Shown in pieces: positions 1 through 7,535 of a DNA stretch of 64,000 bases (position 1 is its first letter; every line of letters starts with the position of its first letter). The DNA is from Flavobacterium tyrosinilyticum. GTDB lineage: Bacteria; Bacteroidota; Bacteroidia; Flavobacteriales; Flavobacteriaceae. Below the pieces are notes generated by a model, which did not search any database, had not been told where the DNA came from, and saw only the letters and a program-made list of their open reading frames with translations. Location: positions 874,030 to 938,029 of the forward strand of contig NZ_JAMOKG010000002.1 of NCBI RefSeq assembly GCF_023656565.1, given 5' to 3'. A program made the translations under genes and the position numbers.

Positions 1-102
1 AACTTAACCAAAGGTGCTTCAGGACAAGCAATTCAAAACATGAATTTAATGTTCGGATTAGAAGAAAGCACAGGTTTACATTTGAAACCAAGCGGATTTT
101 AG
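1..102 (+). CDS. argC: N-acetyl(succinyl)-gamma-glutamyl-phosphate reductase, 3' end only
   Basis: Only the last 33 codons are in the window; the frame is open from base 1 and stops at TAG 100-102. The tail, with the stretch [16 protein letters not shown] followed by a glycine-leucine rich end, is the typical C-terminus of ArgC, the NADPH-dependent reductase making N-acyl-glutamate semialdehyde in arginine synthesis. The gene lies 89 bp upstream of argD on the same strand, the usual flavobacterial order. Recognition is by C-terminal similarity and context only; the catalytic cysteine lies upstream, outside the window. Confidence 0.85.
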   Translation, partial: NLTKGASGQAIQNMNLMFGLEESTGLHLKPSGF

Positions 103-111
103 AAAAAATTT

Positions 112-175
112 GTTTCAGGTTTTAAGTTTCAAGTTTCACGTTCTCTAGCGTAACTTGAAACCTGAAACCTGAAAC
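112..175. repeat. Imperfect inverted repeat (family A) between argC and argD
   Basis: The left arm (112-140, words GTTTCAGG and GTTTCAAG) pairs with 149-175 (words CTTGAAACCTGAAAC). It ends just before the argD start. The same words recur at 30143-30233 and as single arms near 62072-62095 and 63888-63910. Confidence 0.7.
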
Positions 176-191
176 TTTAAACAAAAAACAC

Positions 192-1331
192 ATGAACTTA
201 TTCAACGTTTACCCATTATACGACATAACTCCTGTAAAAGCAATTGATTGTACAATTACAGACGACAAAGGAGTAGAATATTTAGATTTATACAGCGGAC
301 ATGGTGTGATTTCTATCGGACACACACAGCCGGATTATGTAGCAAAATTGAAGAATCAATTAGACCATTTAGGGTTTTATTCAAATGCGATTCAGAATCC
401 TTTACAGGTTGAATTGGCACAGAAATTAGGAAAGCTTTCTGGTCTTGAAGATTATGAATTGTTTTTATGCAGTTCTGGTGCCGAAGCCAATGAAAATGCT
501 TTAAAATTAGCTTCTTTCCACAATGGAAAATCAAGAGTTGTGGCTTTTGATAATTCTTTCCACGGAAGAACTTCTGCAGCCGTTGCTGTTACTGATAATA
601 AGAAAATAGTTGCGCCATTAAATGCCCAACAAGAAGTTACGTTTTTGCCTTTAAACCAAATCGAATTAGTTGAAGCTGAATTGGCTAAAGGCGATGTTAC
701 AGCTGTAATTATTGAAGGAATTCAAGGAGTTGGAGGTTTAGACCAAGGAACAACTGAGTTTTTTCAAGCATTAGAAAAATCATGTAAAAAACACGATGTT
801 GTTTTGATTTTAGACGAAGTACAATCAGGATACGGAAGAAGCGGGAAATTCTTTGCTTTTCAACACCACGGAATCAACGCTGATATTATTTCGGTAGCAA
901 AAGGAATGGGGAACGGTTTTCCTGTTGGAGCGATTTTAATTTCTCCAAAATTCGAAGCAAGTTTTGGATTATTAGGAACGACTTTCGGCGGAAGCCATTT
1001 GTCCTGTGCAGCGGGAATTGCGGTTTTAGATGTAATTGAAAAACTAGATTTACAGAAAAATGTAAACGAAGTTTATGAATATTTCTTAGAGACAATCAAA
1101 GAAGTTGACGGAATCAAACAAGTAAAAGGAAAAGGATTGATGCTTGGAGTGGAGTTTGATTTTGATGTAGCAGCTTTAAGAAAGAAATTAATCATCGAAA
1201 AACACATTTTTACAGGAAGTGCCAACAATAAAAATCTATTAAGAATTTTACCGCCGCTTACTGTGAAAAAAGCTGATATTGATACGTTTGTAAAAGCTTT
1301 AAAAGAAAGTTTAGAAGAATTAAAAAACTAA
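192..1331 (+). CDS. argD: Acetylornithine/succinylornithine aminotransferase
   Basis: A class III (fold type I) PLP aminotransferase of 379 residues, full family length, cytosolic. It transfers an amino group from glutamate to N-acyl-glutamate semialdehyde to give N-acylornithine. Visible motifs are the CSSGAEANENALKLA segment near residue 93, IILDEVQSGYGRSG near 206, and the PLP lysine in SVAKGMGNGFPVGA (Lys237). The ATG at 192 is the only reasonable start and follows an A-rich leader. It sits between argC and proA. Because the carbamoyltransferase downstream looks like the succinyl type, the natural substrate is probably the succinylated compound; that is inference. Confidence 0.93.
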   Translation: MNLFNVYPLYDITPVKAIDCTITDDKGVEYLDLYSGHGVISIGHTQPDYVAKLKNQLDHLGFYSNAIQNPLQVELAQKLGKLSGLEDYELFLCSSGAEANENALKLASFHNGKSRVVAFDNSFHGRTSAAVAVTDNKKIVAPLNAQQEVTFLPLNQIELVEAELAKGDVTAVIIEGIQGVGGLDQGTTEFFQALEKSCKKHDVVLILDEVQSGYGRSGKFFAFQHHGINADIISVAKGMGNGFPVGAILISPKFEASFGLLGTTFGGSHLSCAAGIAVLDVIEKLDLQKNVNEVYEYFLETIKEVDGIKQVKGKGLMLGVEFDFDVAALRKKLIIEKHIFTGSANNKNLLRILPPLTVKKADIDTFVKALKESLEELKN

Positions 1332-1341
1332 TTCTCATTAC

Positions 1342-1423
1342 CTAAACCTGACGGGTTTTTAAAGCCCGTCAGGTTTAGAAACACAAAGTATAATATCCTA
1401 ACAGGTTTCAAAAACCTGTTAGG
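1342..1423. repeat. Two consecutive perfect/near-perfect hairpins (family B) between argD and proA
   Basis: The first hairpin pairs 1342-1358 with 1361-1378 (CTAAACCTGACGGG and its complement). The second pairs 1397-1408 with 1412-1423 (CCTAACAGGTTT, perfect, 3-nt loop). Neither is followed by a strong T tract, so they look like repeats or RNA-processing hairpins rather than terminators. Confidence 0.75.
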
Positions 1424-1480
1424 TATCAATAAGTTTCGATAAAAAGAAACAACCGAAAAACAACCAACCAACTAGAAATT

Positions 1481-2674
1481 ATGAATCCATTATCAATTGA
1501 AAAACGCAATGCGGTTTTGCGGTCTATGGCAAAGCTGGTCGAGCAGGAGCGGAATCAGATTATCTTGACCAATCAAGAAGATCTTGCTGATTACAACGGC
1601 TCAGATTTAGCGATGGAAGAACGCTTAAAAGTAGATGATAAAAAAGTTGACGAAATGATTTTATCATTAAACCAATTAGCTTCTCAAGAGGATCCCGTTG
1701 GCGTTGAGCGTTTTCATTTTACTCATGATAATGGAATAAAAGTTATCAATAAAACCGCTGCTTTCGGAACGATTTTAATTATTTACGAATCCCGCCCAGA
1801 TGTAACAATCGAAGCAGGCGGAATTGCTTTTAAATCCGGAAATAAGATTTTATTAAAAGGAGGAAAAGAGTCTTTAAAATCAAATTTGAAAATCGTAAGT
1901 CTTTGGCACAAAGCTTTAGAAGAAAATGGAGTTTCAAAAGACTGGGTGGAGTATCTGAATTACAACAGAACAGAAACTCAGGCTTTCTTAGAAAAACCAA
2001 CTCAAAAAGTTGATTTAATAGTTCCAAGAGGCGGCGAAAAACTAATTGAGTTTGTAAAAGCACATGCAACGTGTCCTGTAATTGTAAGCGGACGAGGAAA
2101 TAATTTTGTTTACGTTCATGAAAAAGCAGATAAAGATTTGGCTTTAAAAGTAATTTTAAATGCCAAAACAGCTAAAATTTCAGCTTGTAATGCTTTGGAT
2201 AAAGTTTTAATAGATTCGAAACTTCCTAATTTTGAAGGCTTCACAGCAATGCTGATTGAGGCTTTAATAGAAGCAAAAGTGGAAATTATTGTCGATAAAT
2301 CTTTAGCAAATTTCGAAAATACCAAAACGCTTCAAAACGAAGATATTTGGTATGAAGAATTTCTAGATTACAAAATTGTCATTGGAACAATCGATTCTCA
2401 GGATCATGCAATTGATATGATTAATAAATATTGTGGAGGACATTCTGCAGCAATTATTACAAGAGATAATGATGCGGCACAACAATTTATGGAAGCAGTA
2501 GATGCCGCTGCAGTATACCAAAATGCCTCAACCCGTTTTACAGACGGAGGACAATTTGGTCTTGGCGGAGAATTAGCTATAAGTACTGATAAATTGCACC
2601 AAAGAGGCCCAATTGGTTTACAGCATCTTGTAACCAATAAGTGGTACGTGTACGGAGAAGGACAAATACGATAA
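1481..2674 (+). CDS. proA: Glutamate-5-semialdehyde dehydrogenase (gamma-glutamyl phosphate reductase)
   Basis: 397 residues, aldehyde dehydrogenase superfamily, second enzyme of proline synthesis: NADPH reduction of gamma-glutamyl phosphate. Motifs visible: TIEAGGIAFKSGNKILLKGGKES near residues 108-130, VDLIVPRGGEKLI near 177, and the catalytic cysteine in ISACNALDK (Cys236). The C-terminal segment around RFTDGGQFGLGGELAIST is typical of ProA. ProA precedes ProB here and both are inside the arginine operon; proline and arginine synthesis share glutamate as precursor, so co-transcription is plausible. Length is slightly below the roughly 415 of E. coli ProA, with nothing obviously missing. 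Confidence 0.94.
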   Translation: MNPLSIEKRNAVLRSMAKLVEQERNQIILTNQEDLADYNGSDLAMEERLKVDDKKVDEMILSLNQLASQEDPVGVERFHFTHDNGIKVINKTAAFGTILIIYESRPDVTIEAGGIAFKSGNKILLKGGKESLKSNLKIVSLWHKALEENGVSKDWVEYLNYNRTETQAFLEKPTQKVDLIVPRGGEKLIEFVKAHATCPVIVSGRGNNFVYVHEKADKDLALKVILNAKTAKISACNALDKVLIDSKLPNFEGFTAMLIEALIEAKVEIIVDKSLANFENTKTLQNEDIWYEEFLDYKIVIGTIDSQDHAIDMINKYCGGHSAAIITRDNDAAQQFMEAVDAAAVYQNASTRFTDGGQFGLGGELAISTDKLHQRGPIGLQHLVTNKWYVYGEGQIR

Positions 2675-2863
2675 TTGTAGATTTTAGAGTTCAGATTTTA
2701 GATTGATGATTAACGATTTTTGATTTCAGATTATTTGAATTTGGAATTTATTTATTGAAATTTAACTATAGATGAAGCTTTGCGAACTTAGCGTTTTGTA
2801 AACACACACAATAAAAAAACCTTGCGCACTTTGCGGTTAAAAAATCGCAGCAAAACAACAACA
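2675..2863. repeat. proA-proB gap: degenerate repeat words (families L and C)
   Basis: The gap starts with a family L stretch (TTGTAGATTTTAGA, 2678-2710) and ends with family C words (TTTGCGAACTTAGCG near 2776, TTGCGCACTTTGCGG near 2822). The two family C arms are badly decayed. An in-frame TTG at 2822 inside this repeat would lengthen ProB artificially. Confidence 0.5.
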
Positions 2864-3625
2864 ATGAGTAAGAAACGGATTTTATTAAAAATAGGAAGTA
2901 ATACTTTAACCAAAGAAACCAATCATATTTCGCGGGGAAAGATTGAAGACCTTGGAATACAGATTGCAGCTTTAAACGATGAATATGAATTTATCATAGT
3001 GAGTTCTGGAGCAATTGCGGCGGCAAAGCAGTTTGTAAAGCTGGATAATCAAGACAAGGATGTTTTTGTAAAACAGGCTTTGGCTTCTATTGGACAGCCT
3101 CATTTAATGCGGATTTACAATGAAAATTTTAAGGATTTAGGATTAAATACCTCGCAGTGTTTACTTTCTTATTCTGATTTCGAGAAAGAACAGACCAAAA
3201 AGAATATTGTAAATACCATTAATGTATTAGTTAAAAACAATTACATTCCGATTATCAATGAAAATGACACCGTTGCCACAGATGAGATTCGGTTTGGAGA
3301 TAATGACAAATTAGCAGCTTTAACAGCGGTTCTTTTAAATGTTGATATTTTGATAATTGCGACCAATACAAACGGAATTTATACGAAAGATTCTATTCAC
3401 GATGAAATTCCAGAAACAATAAAATTGGTTAATGATTTGAAGTCGCTAGAAAAAGAAATCGGCGAATCAAAATCATCACATGGAACAGGAGGAATGCAAT
3501 CTAAAATAGAAGCAGCAGGAATCGCAAAAGCAGCGAATATCGAAACCTGGATTGTCAATGGATTGAATGATAATTTTATTTTAAAAGCATTGAAGGATGA
3601 GATTCCTTTTACTAAGATTGTATAA
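2864..3625 (+). CDS. proB: Glutamate 5-kinase (short form, no PUA domain)
   Basis: 253 residues from the ATG at 2864; the peptide begins MSKKRILLKIGSNTL, the conserved amino acid kinase N-terminus. An upstream in-frame TTG at 2822 lies inside a repeat and is rejected. The enzyme phosphorylates glutamate to gamma-glutamyl phosphate, the first step of proline synthesis. Motifs: VSSGAIAAAK near residue 48, INENDTVATDEIRFGDND near 140, and SSHGTGGMQSKIEAA near 204. E. coli ProB is 367 residues with a C-terminal PUA domain; that domain is absent here, as in several other bacteria. Lying directly after proA, it probably shares its transcript. Confidence 0.93.
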   Translation: MSKKRILLKIGSNTLTKETNHISRGKIEDLGIQIAALNDEYEFIIVSSGAIAAAKQFVKLDNQDKDVFVKQALASIGQPHLMRIYNENFKDLGLNTSQCLLSYSDFEKEQTKKNIVNTINVLVKNNYIPIINENDTVATDEIRFGDNDKLAALTAVLLNVDILIIATNTNGIYTKDSIHDEIPETIKLVNDLKSLEKEIGESKSSHGTGGMQSKIEAAGIAKAANIETWIVNGLNDNFILKALKDEIPFTKIV

Positions 3626-3629
3626 ATAG

Positions 3630-3682
3630 AACGCGGATGAAACGGATTCGCTATAGCGAAGACGCTGATTAAAACGGATTTT
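3630..3682. repeat. Left inverted repeat flanking the GxxExxY gene (family D)
   Basis: This 53-bp unit matches the reverse complement of 4121-4173 at most positions. Shared core words are ACGGATTCGCTAT, GCGAAGACGC and GACGGATTTT-like ends. It contains its own small palindrome CGCTATAGCG at 3649-3658. Confidence 0.8.
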
Positions 3683-3730
3683 ATATTTAGTTTTAAATTT
3701 TATGTAGTATATTTCATTCAAATTTATTTT

Positions 3731-4120
3731 ATGAAATTATTGCACCAAGAGTTGACTGAAGTTATTATTAAAACTTTTTATGAAGTTTATAATGAGTTGG
3801 GATATGGATTTTTAGAAAGAGTTTATCAAAATTCATTGTATTTAGAATTAAAGAATAAAGGGCTTAACGTTGAAGCACAGAAGAAAATCATCGTATATTA
3901 TAAAGGAATAAAAGTAGGCGAGTATTATGCAGATTTGGTAGTGGAAGATTTAATTATTTTAGAATTAAAAGCAGCAGATTGTATAGTAGCAGAATTTGAA
4001 AATCAAATTTTAAACTATTTACGTGGTACGGATTGTGAGGTAGGTTTACTTTTAAATTTTGGAACAAAACCAGAGTTTAGAAGAAAAATTTTTGAGAATA
4101 TCAAAAAAGTAAGGATATAA
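3731..4120 (+). CDS. GxxExxY family protein
   Basis: 129 residues with the family signature G-F-x-E-x-x-Y at about residues 26-32 (GFLERVY). A PD-(D/E)XK-like core follows: Asp68 in YYADLV and Glu78-x-Lys80 in LELKA. The family is common in Bacteroidota and is placed in the nuclease superfamily by fold; its biological role is not established. It is the only non-biosynthetic gene in the arginine operon and is bracketed by inverted copies of a 53-bp repeat, so it looks like cargo of an inserted element. No transposase is encoded. The reading frame is intact and ends 1 bp before the right repeat, so element and gene appear to form one unit. Confidence 0.8.
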   Translation: MKLLHQELTEVIIKTFYEVYNELGYGFLERVYQNSLYLELKNKGLNVEAQKKIIVYYKGIKVGEYYADLVVEDLIILELKAADCIVAEFENQILNYLRGTDCEVGLLLNFGTKPEFRRKIFENIKKVRI

Positions 4121-4173
4121 AAAATCCGTCTCAATCCGCGTCTTCGCGATAGCGAATCAGTATAATCCGTGTC
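4121..4173. repeat. Right inverted repeat flanking the GxxExxY gene (family D)
   Basis: Imperfect reverse complement of 3630-3682, beginning immediately after the stop codon of the enclosed gene. The GTG at 4169, a possible but false argF' start, lies inside it. Confidence 0.8.
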
Positions 4174-4219
4174 TAATTTTAGACATTACAAAATAAAAAC
4201 AAAAACAAAGGTAAAACAA

Positions 4220-5173
4220 ATGAACTATATCTCAATAAAAGACATCAACTCGTTATCAAAATGGGTAAAAAGTGCGATTAAAATCAAAAAGAATCCACTT
4301 AAAAATCAAAGTTTAGGAAAGAATAAAACTCTTGGAATGTTATTCTTCAACCCAAGTTTAAGAACGCGTTTGAGTACACAAAAAGCGGCTTTAAACTTAG
4401 GAATGAACGTAATGGTAATGAACTTTACCAACGAAGGATGGACATTAGAATTTGAAGATGGAGCTGTAATGAATTCTGGTGCTTCAGAACATATTAAAGA
4501 AGCGGCAGAAGTAGTTTCACAATATTGCGATGTTATTGCTATTCGTGCTTTTGCAGGTTTGGTTGATAAAGAAAAAGATTATCAGGAAACCGTAATTTCA
4601 GGATTTTTGAAATATGCTACCGTACCAATTGTAAACATGGAAAGTGCTATTCGTCATCCTTTGCAGTCATTAGCAGATGCGATTACAATGGAAGAATTCA
4701 AACCTAGACACAAAGAAAAACCAAAGGTGGTTCTTTCTTGGGCGCCGCATCCAAAAGCGTTGCCTCAGGCGGTTGCGAATTCATTCGTAGAAATGATGCA
4801 AATGCAAAAAGACATGGACTTTGTAATCACACATCCAGAAGGTTACGAATTAAGTCCAGAAATCACAAAAGACTGTAAAATCGAATACGATCAAAATAAA
4901 GCGTTTGAAAATGCAGATTTCGTTTACGTAAAAAACTGGAGTAATTTCAACGATTACGGAAAAGTGACCAACAGCGATCCAAATTGGACCGTTACAGCCG
5001 AAAAAATGGCTCTAACAAACAACGGAAAATTTATGCACTGTCTTCCTGTTCGTCGTAACGTAATTGTAAGTGACGAAGTTTTAGACGGAGAAAATTCAAT
5101 CGTAATCGAACAAGCTAATAACAGAACGTATTCAGCACAATTAGTTTTACAAAAGATTTTGAAGAAAATGTAA
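4220..5173 (+). CDS. argF': N-succinylornithine (or N-acetylornithine) carbamoyltransferase
   Basis: 317 residues from the ATG at 4220; an in-frame GTG at 4169 lies in a repeat and is rejected. The protein carries the carbamoyl phosphate motif FFNPSLRTRLSTQKA (43-57), ATRHPLQS-like MESAIRHPLQSLAD, and HCLPVRRNV near 272. These match the AOTCase/SOTCase branch rather than ordinary OTCase. The position that distinguishes the two (Glu92 in the Xanthomonas acetyl enzyme, Pro90 in the Bacteroides succinyl enzyme, by motif alignment) is Ser89 here, in NSGASEH. The absence of Glu favours a succinyl substrate. It converts N-acylornithine plus carbamoyl phosphate to N-acylcitrulline, which ArgE-like deacylase then opens. 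Confidence 0.88.
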   Translation: MNYISIKDINSLSKWVKSAIKIKKNPLKNQSLGKNKTLGMLFFNPSLRTRLSTQKAALNLGMNVMVMNFTNEGWTLEFEDGAVMNSGASEHIKEAAEVVSQYCDVIAIRAFAGLVDKEKDYQETVISGFLKYATVPIVNMESAIRHPLQSLADAITMEEFKPRHKEKPKVVLSWAPHPKALPQAVANSFVEMMQMQKDMDFVITHPEGYELSPEITKDCKIEYDQNKAFENADFVYVKNWSNFNDYGKVTNSDPNWTVTAEKMALTNNGKFMHCLPVRRNVIVSDEVLDGENSIVIEQANNRTYSAQLVLQKILKKM

Positions 5174-5176
5174 ATT

Positions 5177-5268
5177 TAAGTGACTAAGAAACAAAGTTAC
5201 AAAGTGACAGAGGCTGCAACCTTGCTAAAAAAACTTTGAAACTTTGTCACTTTGTCTCTCTGAACCTT
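5177..5268. repeat. Imperfect inverted repeat (family E) between argF' and argB
   Basis: Left words ACAAAGTTACAAAGTGAC (5191-5208) pair with CTTTGTCACTTTGTCTCTC (5242-5260). A related hairpin lies at 55998-56034. The repeat ends just before the argB start at 5276. Confidence 0.65.
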
Positions 5269-5275
5269 AAAAATA

Positions 5276-6049
5276 ATGAACGTATCAGTAATAAAAATAG
5301 GTGGAAACATCATCGACAATCCAGCAGAATTAGAACAATTCTTAACCGATTTCTCTAAAATTGAAGGCTATAAAGTTTTAGTTCACGGCGGTGGAAAATC
5401 GGCTACAAAGATGGCGCAGAGTATTGGTTTAGTTCCGCAAATGATTGATGGCCGCCGAATTACAGATGCTCCAATGCTGGACGTTGTGGTCATGATTTAT
5501 GCCGGACAAATCAATAAACATATTGTGGCGCAATTACAGGCAAAACACAATAACGCAATTGGTTTTTCAGGAGCTGATGGCAATTTAATTCAATCAACAA
5601 AAAGAAATCACCCAACGATTGATTACGGATTTGTAGGTGATGTAAAACAAGTGAACACTAAATTATTAGCTACTTTATTAGAAGCTGGAGTTGTTCCTGT
5701 TTTCTGCGCGATTACACACGACAAAAACGGACAATTGTTAAACACAAATGCTGATACGATTGCGAGCGAATTATCAATTGCATTATCAGAAGTTTTTGAT
5801 GTTACGCTGACCTATTGTTTTGAAAAACAAGGCGTTTTGCAGGACTCAGAAGACGATTCGTCTGTAATTACTGAAATCAATGAAGCATTATACAATAAGC
5901 TAAAAGAAGAAAAAGTAATCCATTCTGGAATGATTCCTAAACTGGATAACTGTTTTAATAGTTTGTCAAGAGGTGTACAGAAAATCAAAATCGGACATCA
6001 CAAAATGCTTCAAAATTCAGATATTCCGCATACAACGATTACATTATAA
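5276..6049 (+). CDS. argB: N-acyl-glutamate kinase
   Basis: 257 residues, amino acid kinase fold, full family length. It phosphorylates N-acetyl- or N-succinyl-glutamate, the second step of arginine synthesis. Motifs: IKIGGNIID at the N-terminus (Lys7), the substrate glycine loop VLVHGGGKSATKMA near residues 35-48, and GMIPKL near 223 binding ATP. The N-terminal helix of the arginine-sensitive hexameric type is missing, which would suggest no direct arginine feedback; that is inference. It sits 102 bp after argF', with a repeat in the gap. Confidence 0.93.
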   Translation: MNVSVIKIGGNIIDNPAELEQFLTDFSKIEGYKVLVHGGGKSATKMAQSIGLVPQMIDGRRITDAPMLDVVVMIYAGQINKHIVAQLQAKHNNAIGFSGADGNLIQSTKRNHPTIDYGFVGDVKQVNTKLLATLLEAGVVPVFCAITHDKNGQLLNTNADTIASELSIALSEVFDVTLTYCFEKQGVLQDSEDDSSVITEINEALYNKLKEEKVIHSGMIPKLDNCFNSLSRGVQKIKIGHHKMLQNSDIPHTTITL

Positions 6050-6055
6050 AAAATG

Positions 6056-6186
6056 TTGCCACAAATTGACTCTAATTTTTTCTGTTAAAAGAGAAAATAA
6101 TTCTAGACGTACATGAAAAAGTTTATTTTGATTTTAAATCCTGTAACAAAAAGATAATTTGTGAAAAGATGTGCAAATAGTGGCAA
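6056..6186. repeat. Degenerate inverted repeat in the argB-argE gap
   Basis: TTGCCAC at 6056-6062 pairs with GTGGCAA at 6180-6186, and ACAAATT/AATTTGT lie just inside. The rest has decayed. It resembles the GCCAC...GTGGC family G element downstream of argE. A single family F arm (AGAATCTCAGAATCTTAG) follows at about 6287-6318, directly before the argE start. Confidence 0.45.
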
Positions 6187-6325
6187 AAAAACGAAGCGGC
6201 ACAGTACTTTTAGGATTTAATTTTAGAAATTTGCGCCAATTAATTTTCTGGCTAAGATTTAGTAAAGTCATTGCTTAAAAAAAACTTAGAATCTCAGAAT
6301 CTTAGCATCTCAGAACCTAACAAAA

Positions 6326-7396
6326 ATGAAAAATATAGATACGCTTACCCAGGAAGCAATTAGTTTATTAAAAAGCTTAATCGAAACCCCTTCATTTTCA
6401 AGTGAAGAAGATCAGACGGCACTTTTAATCGAAAATTGGTTCAATCAGAATGAAATTCCTTTCAAGAGAGAAAACAATAATGTGTGGGCTTTCAACAAAT
6501 ATTTCGACGAAAACAAACCAACACTTTTACTTAACTCACATCACGATACTGTAAGACCAAATCAAGCGTATACCAACGATCCGTTTAAAGCAATCGAAAA
6601 AGACGGAAAACTATTCGGTTTAGGAAGTAATGATGCAGGTGGATGTCTAGTATCATTATTAGCGACTTTTGTTCATTTTTACGAAAATCAAAGCCTATCA
6701 CACAATATTGTAATTGTGGCTTCCGCCGAAGAAGAAAGCAGCGGAAAAAATGGATTAAACAGCGTTTTAAAAAGCTTGCCAGAATTAGATTGCGCAATTG
6801 TTGGAGAACCAACTTTAATGCAACTAGCTGTTGCAGAAAAAGGTTTATTAGTTTTAGACGTAAAAGTAAAAGGAACCGCAAGCCACGCCGCGCATCAAAA
6901 CGACGATAATGCTTTATACAAATCAATTCCTGTAATGGAATGGTTTAAAAACTATAAATTCGATAAAATCTCAGACGTTTTAGGTCCAGTAAAAATGACT
7001 GTAACACAAATTAACGCAGGGAAACAACATAATGTTGTACCATCAGAATGTGATTTGGTTGTAGATATTCGTGTAACAGACCGCTATACAAATGCAGAAA
7101 TCTTAGAAGTCGTAAAAGCCAATGTAAATGCCGAGGTAACGCCACGATCAATGCACTTAAACGCTTCATCTATTCCAGTTGCACACGGTTTGGTTCAAGC
7201 TGGAATTGCATTAAGAAGAACAACTTATGGTTCGCCAACACTTTCAGATCAATCGGTTTTAAGCTGTCAGTCTTTAAAACTAGGGCCAGGAGAAACGTTG
7301 CGTTCGCATTCAGCTGACGAATTTATTTTTGTAAATGAAATTGAAGAAGGAGTCGACTTGTATATCAAGATACTAACTGATTTCTTTAAATTATAA
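6326..7396 (+). CDS. argE: M20 family N-acyl-citrulline/ornithine deacylase (ArgE-like)
   Basis: 356 residues, M20 metallopeptidase family. Metal ligands are visible: His73 and Asp75 region in NSHHDTV (71-76), Asp103 in SNDAGG, and the AEEES pair at 134-138 supplying the general base. The dimerisation domain follows from about residue 170. In Bacteroidota this protein removes the acyl group from N-acylcitrulline made by ArgF', giving citrulline for ArgG/ArgH. The assignment comes from family plus position between argB and argH. Whether it prefers acetyl or succinyl substrates cannot be read from the sequence. Confidence 0.85.
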   Translation: MKNIDTLTQEAISLLKSLIETPSFSSEEDQTALLIENWFNQNEIPFKRENNNVWAFNKYFDENKPTLLLNSHHDTVRPNQAYTNDPFKAIEKDGKLFGLGSNDAGGCLVSLLATFVHFYENQSLSHNIVIVASAEEESSGKNGLNSVLKSLPELDCAIVGEPTLMQLAVAEKGLLVLDVKVKGTASHAAHQNDDNALYKSIPVMEWFKNYKFDKISDVLGPVKMTVTQINAGKQHNVVPSECDLVVDIRVTDRYTNAEILEVVKANVNAEVTPRSMHLNASSIPVAHGLVQAGIALRRTTYGSPTLSDQSVLSCQSLKLGPGETLRSHSADEFIFVNEIEEGVDLYIKILTDFFKL

Positions 7397-7408
7397 GAAA
7401 AGAAAAAC

Positions 7409-7519
7409 CGCCACGAATTCACGAATTAATTTTTTACTATCTAAATCAGATATTAATTCGAATTAATTCGAAAAAAATAATCGCAAAGATTTGAAAAAAT
7501 AATTCGTGAATTCGTGGCG
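7409..7519. repeat. Perfect 19-20 bp inverted repeat (family G) between argE and argH
   Basis: CGCCACGAATTCACGAATT at 7409-7427 is the exact complement of 7501-7519, with a loop of about 73 nt containing two AATTAATTCG words. A related palindrome is nested at 45491-45573. Confidence 0.8.
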
Positions 7520-7535
7520 AAAAAAAACATGACCT

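Noticed and set aside
2822..2863. Longer start for ProB
   Set aside because: The TTG and following codons are repeat words; the ATG at 2864 gives the conserved N-terminus.
4169..4219. Longer start (GTG) for ArgF'
   Set aside because: The codons are in the right-hand family D repeat.
6643..6909. Arginine-rich forward frame overlapping the ArgE-like gene
   Set aside because: It is a shadow frame in a well-conserved gene; composition is an effect of frame shift.
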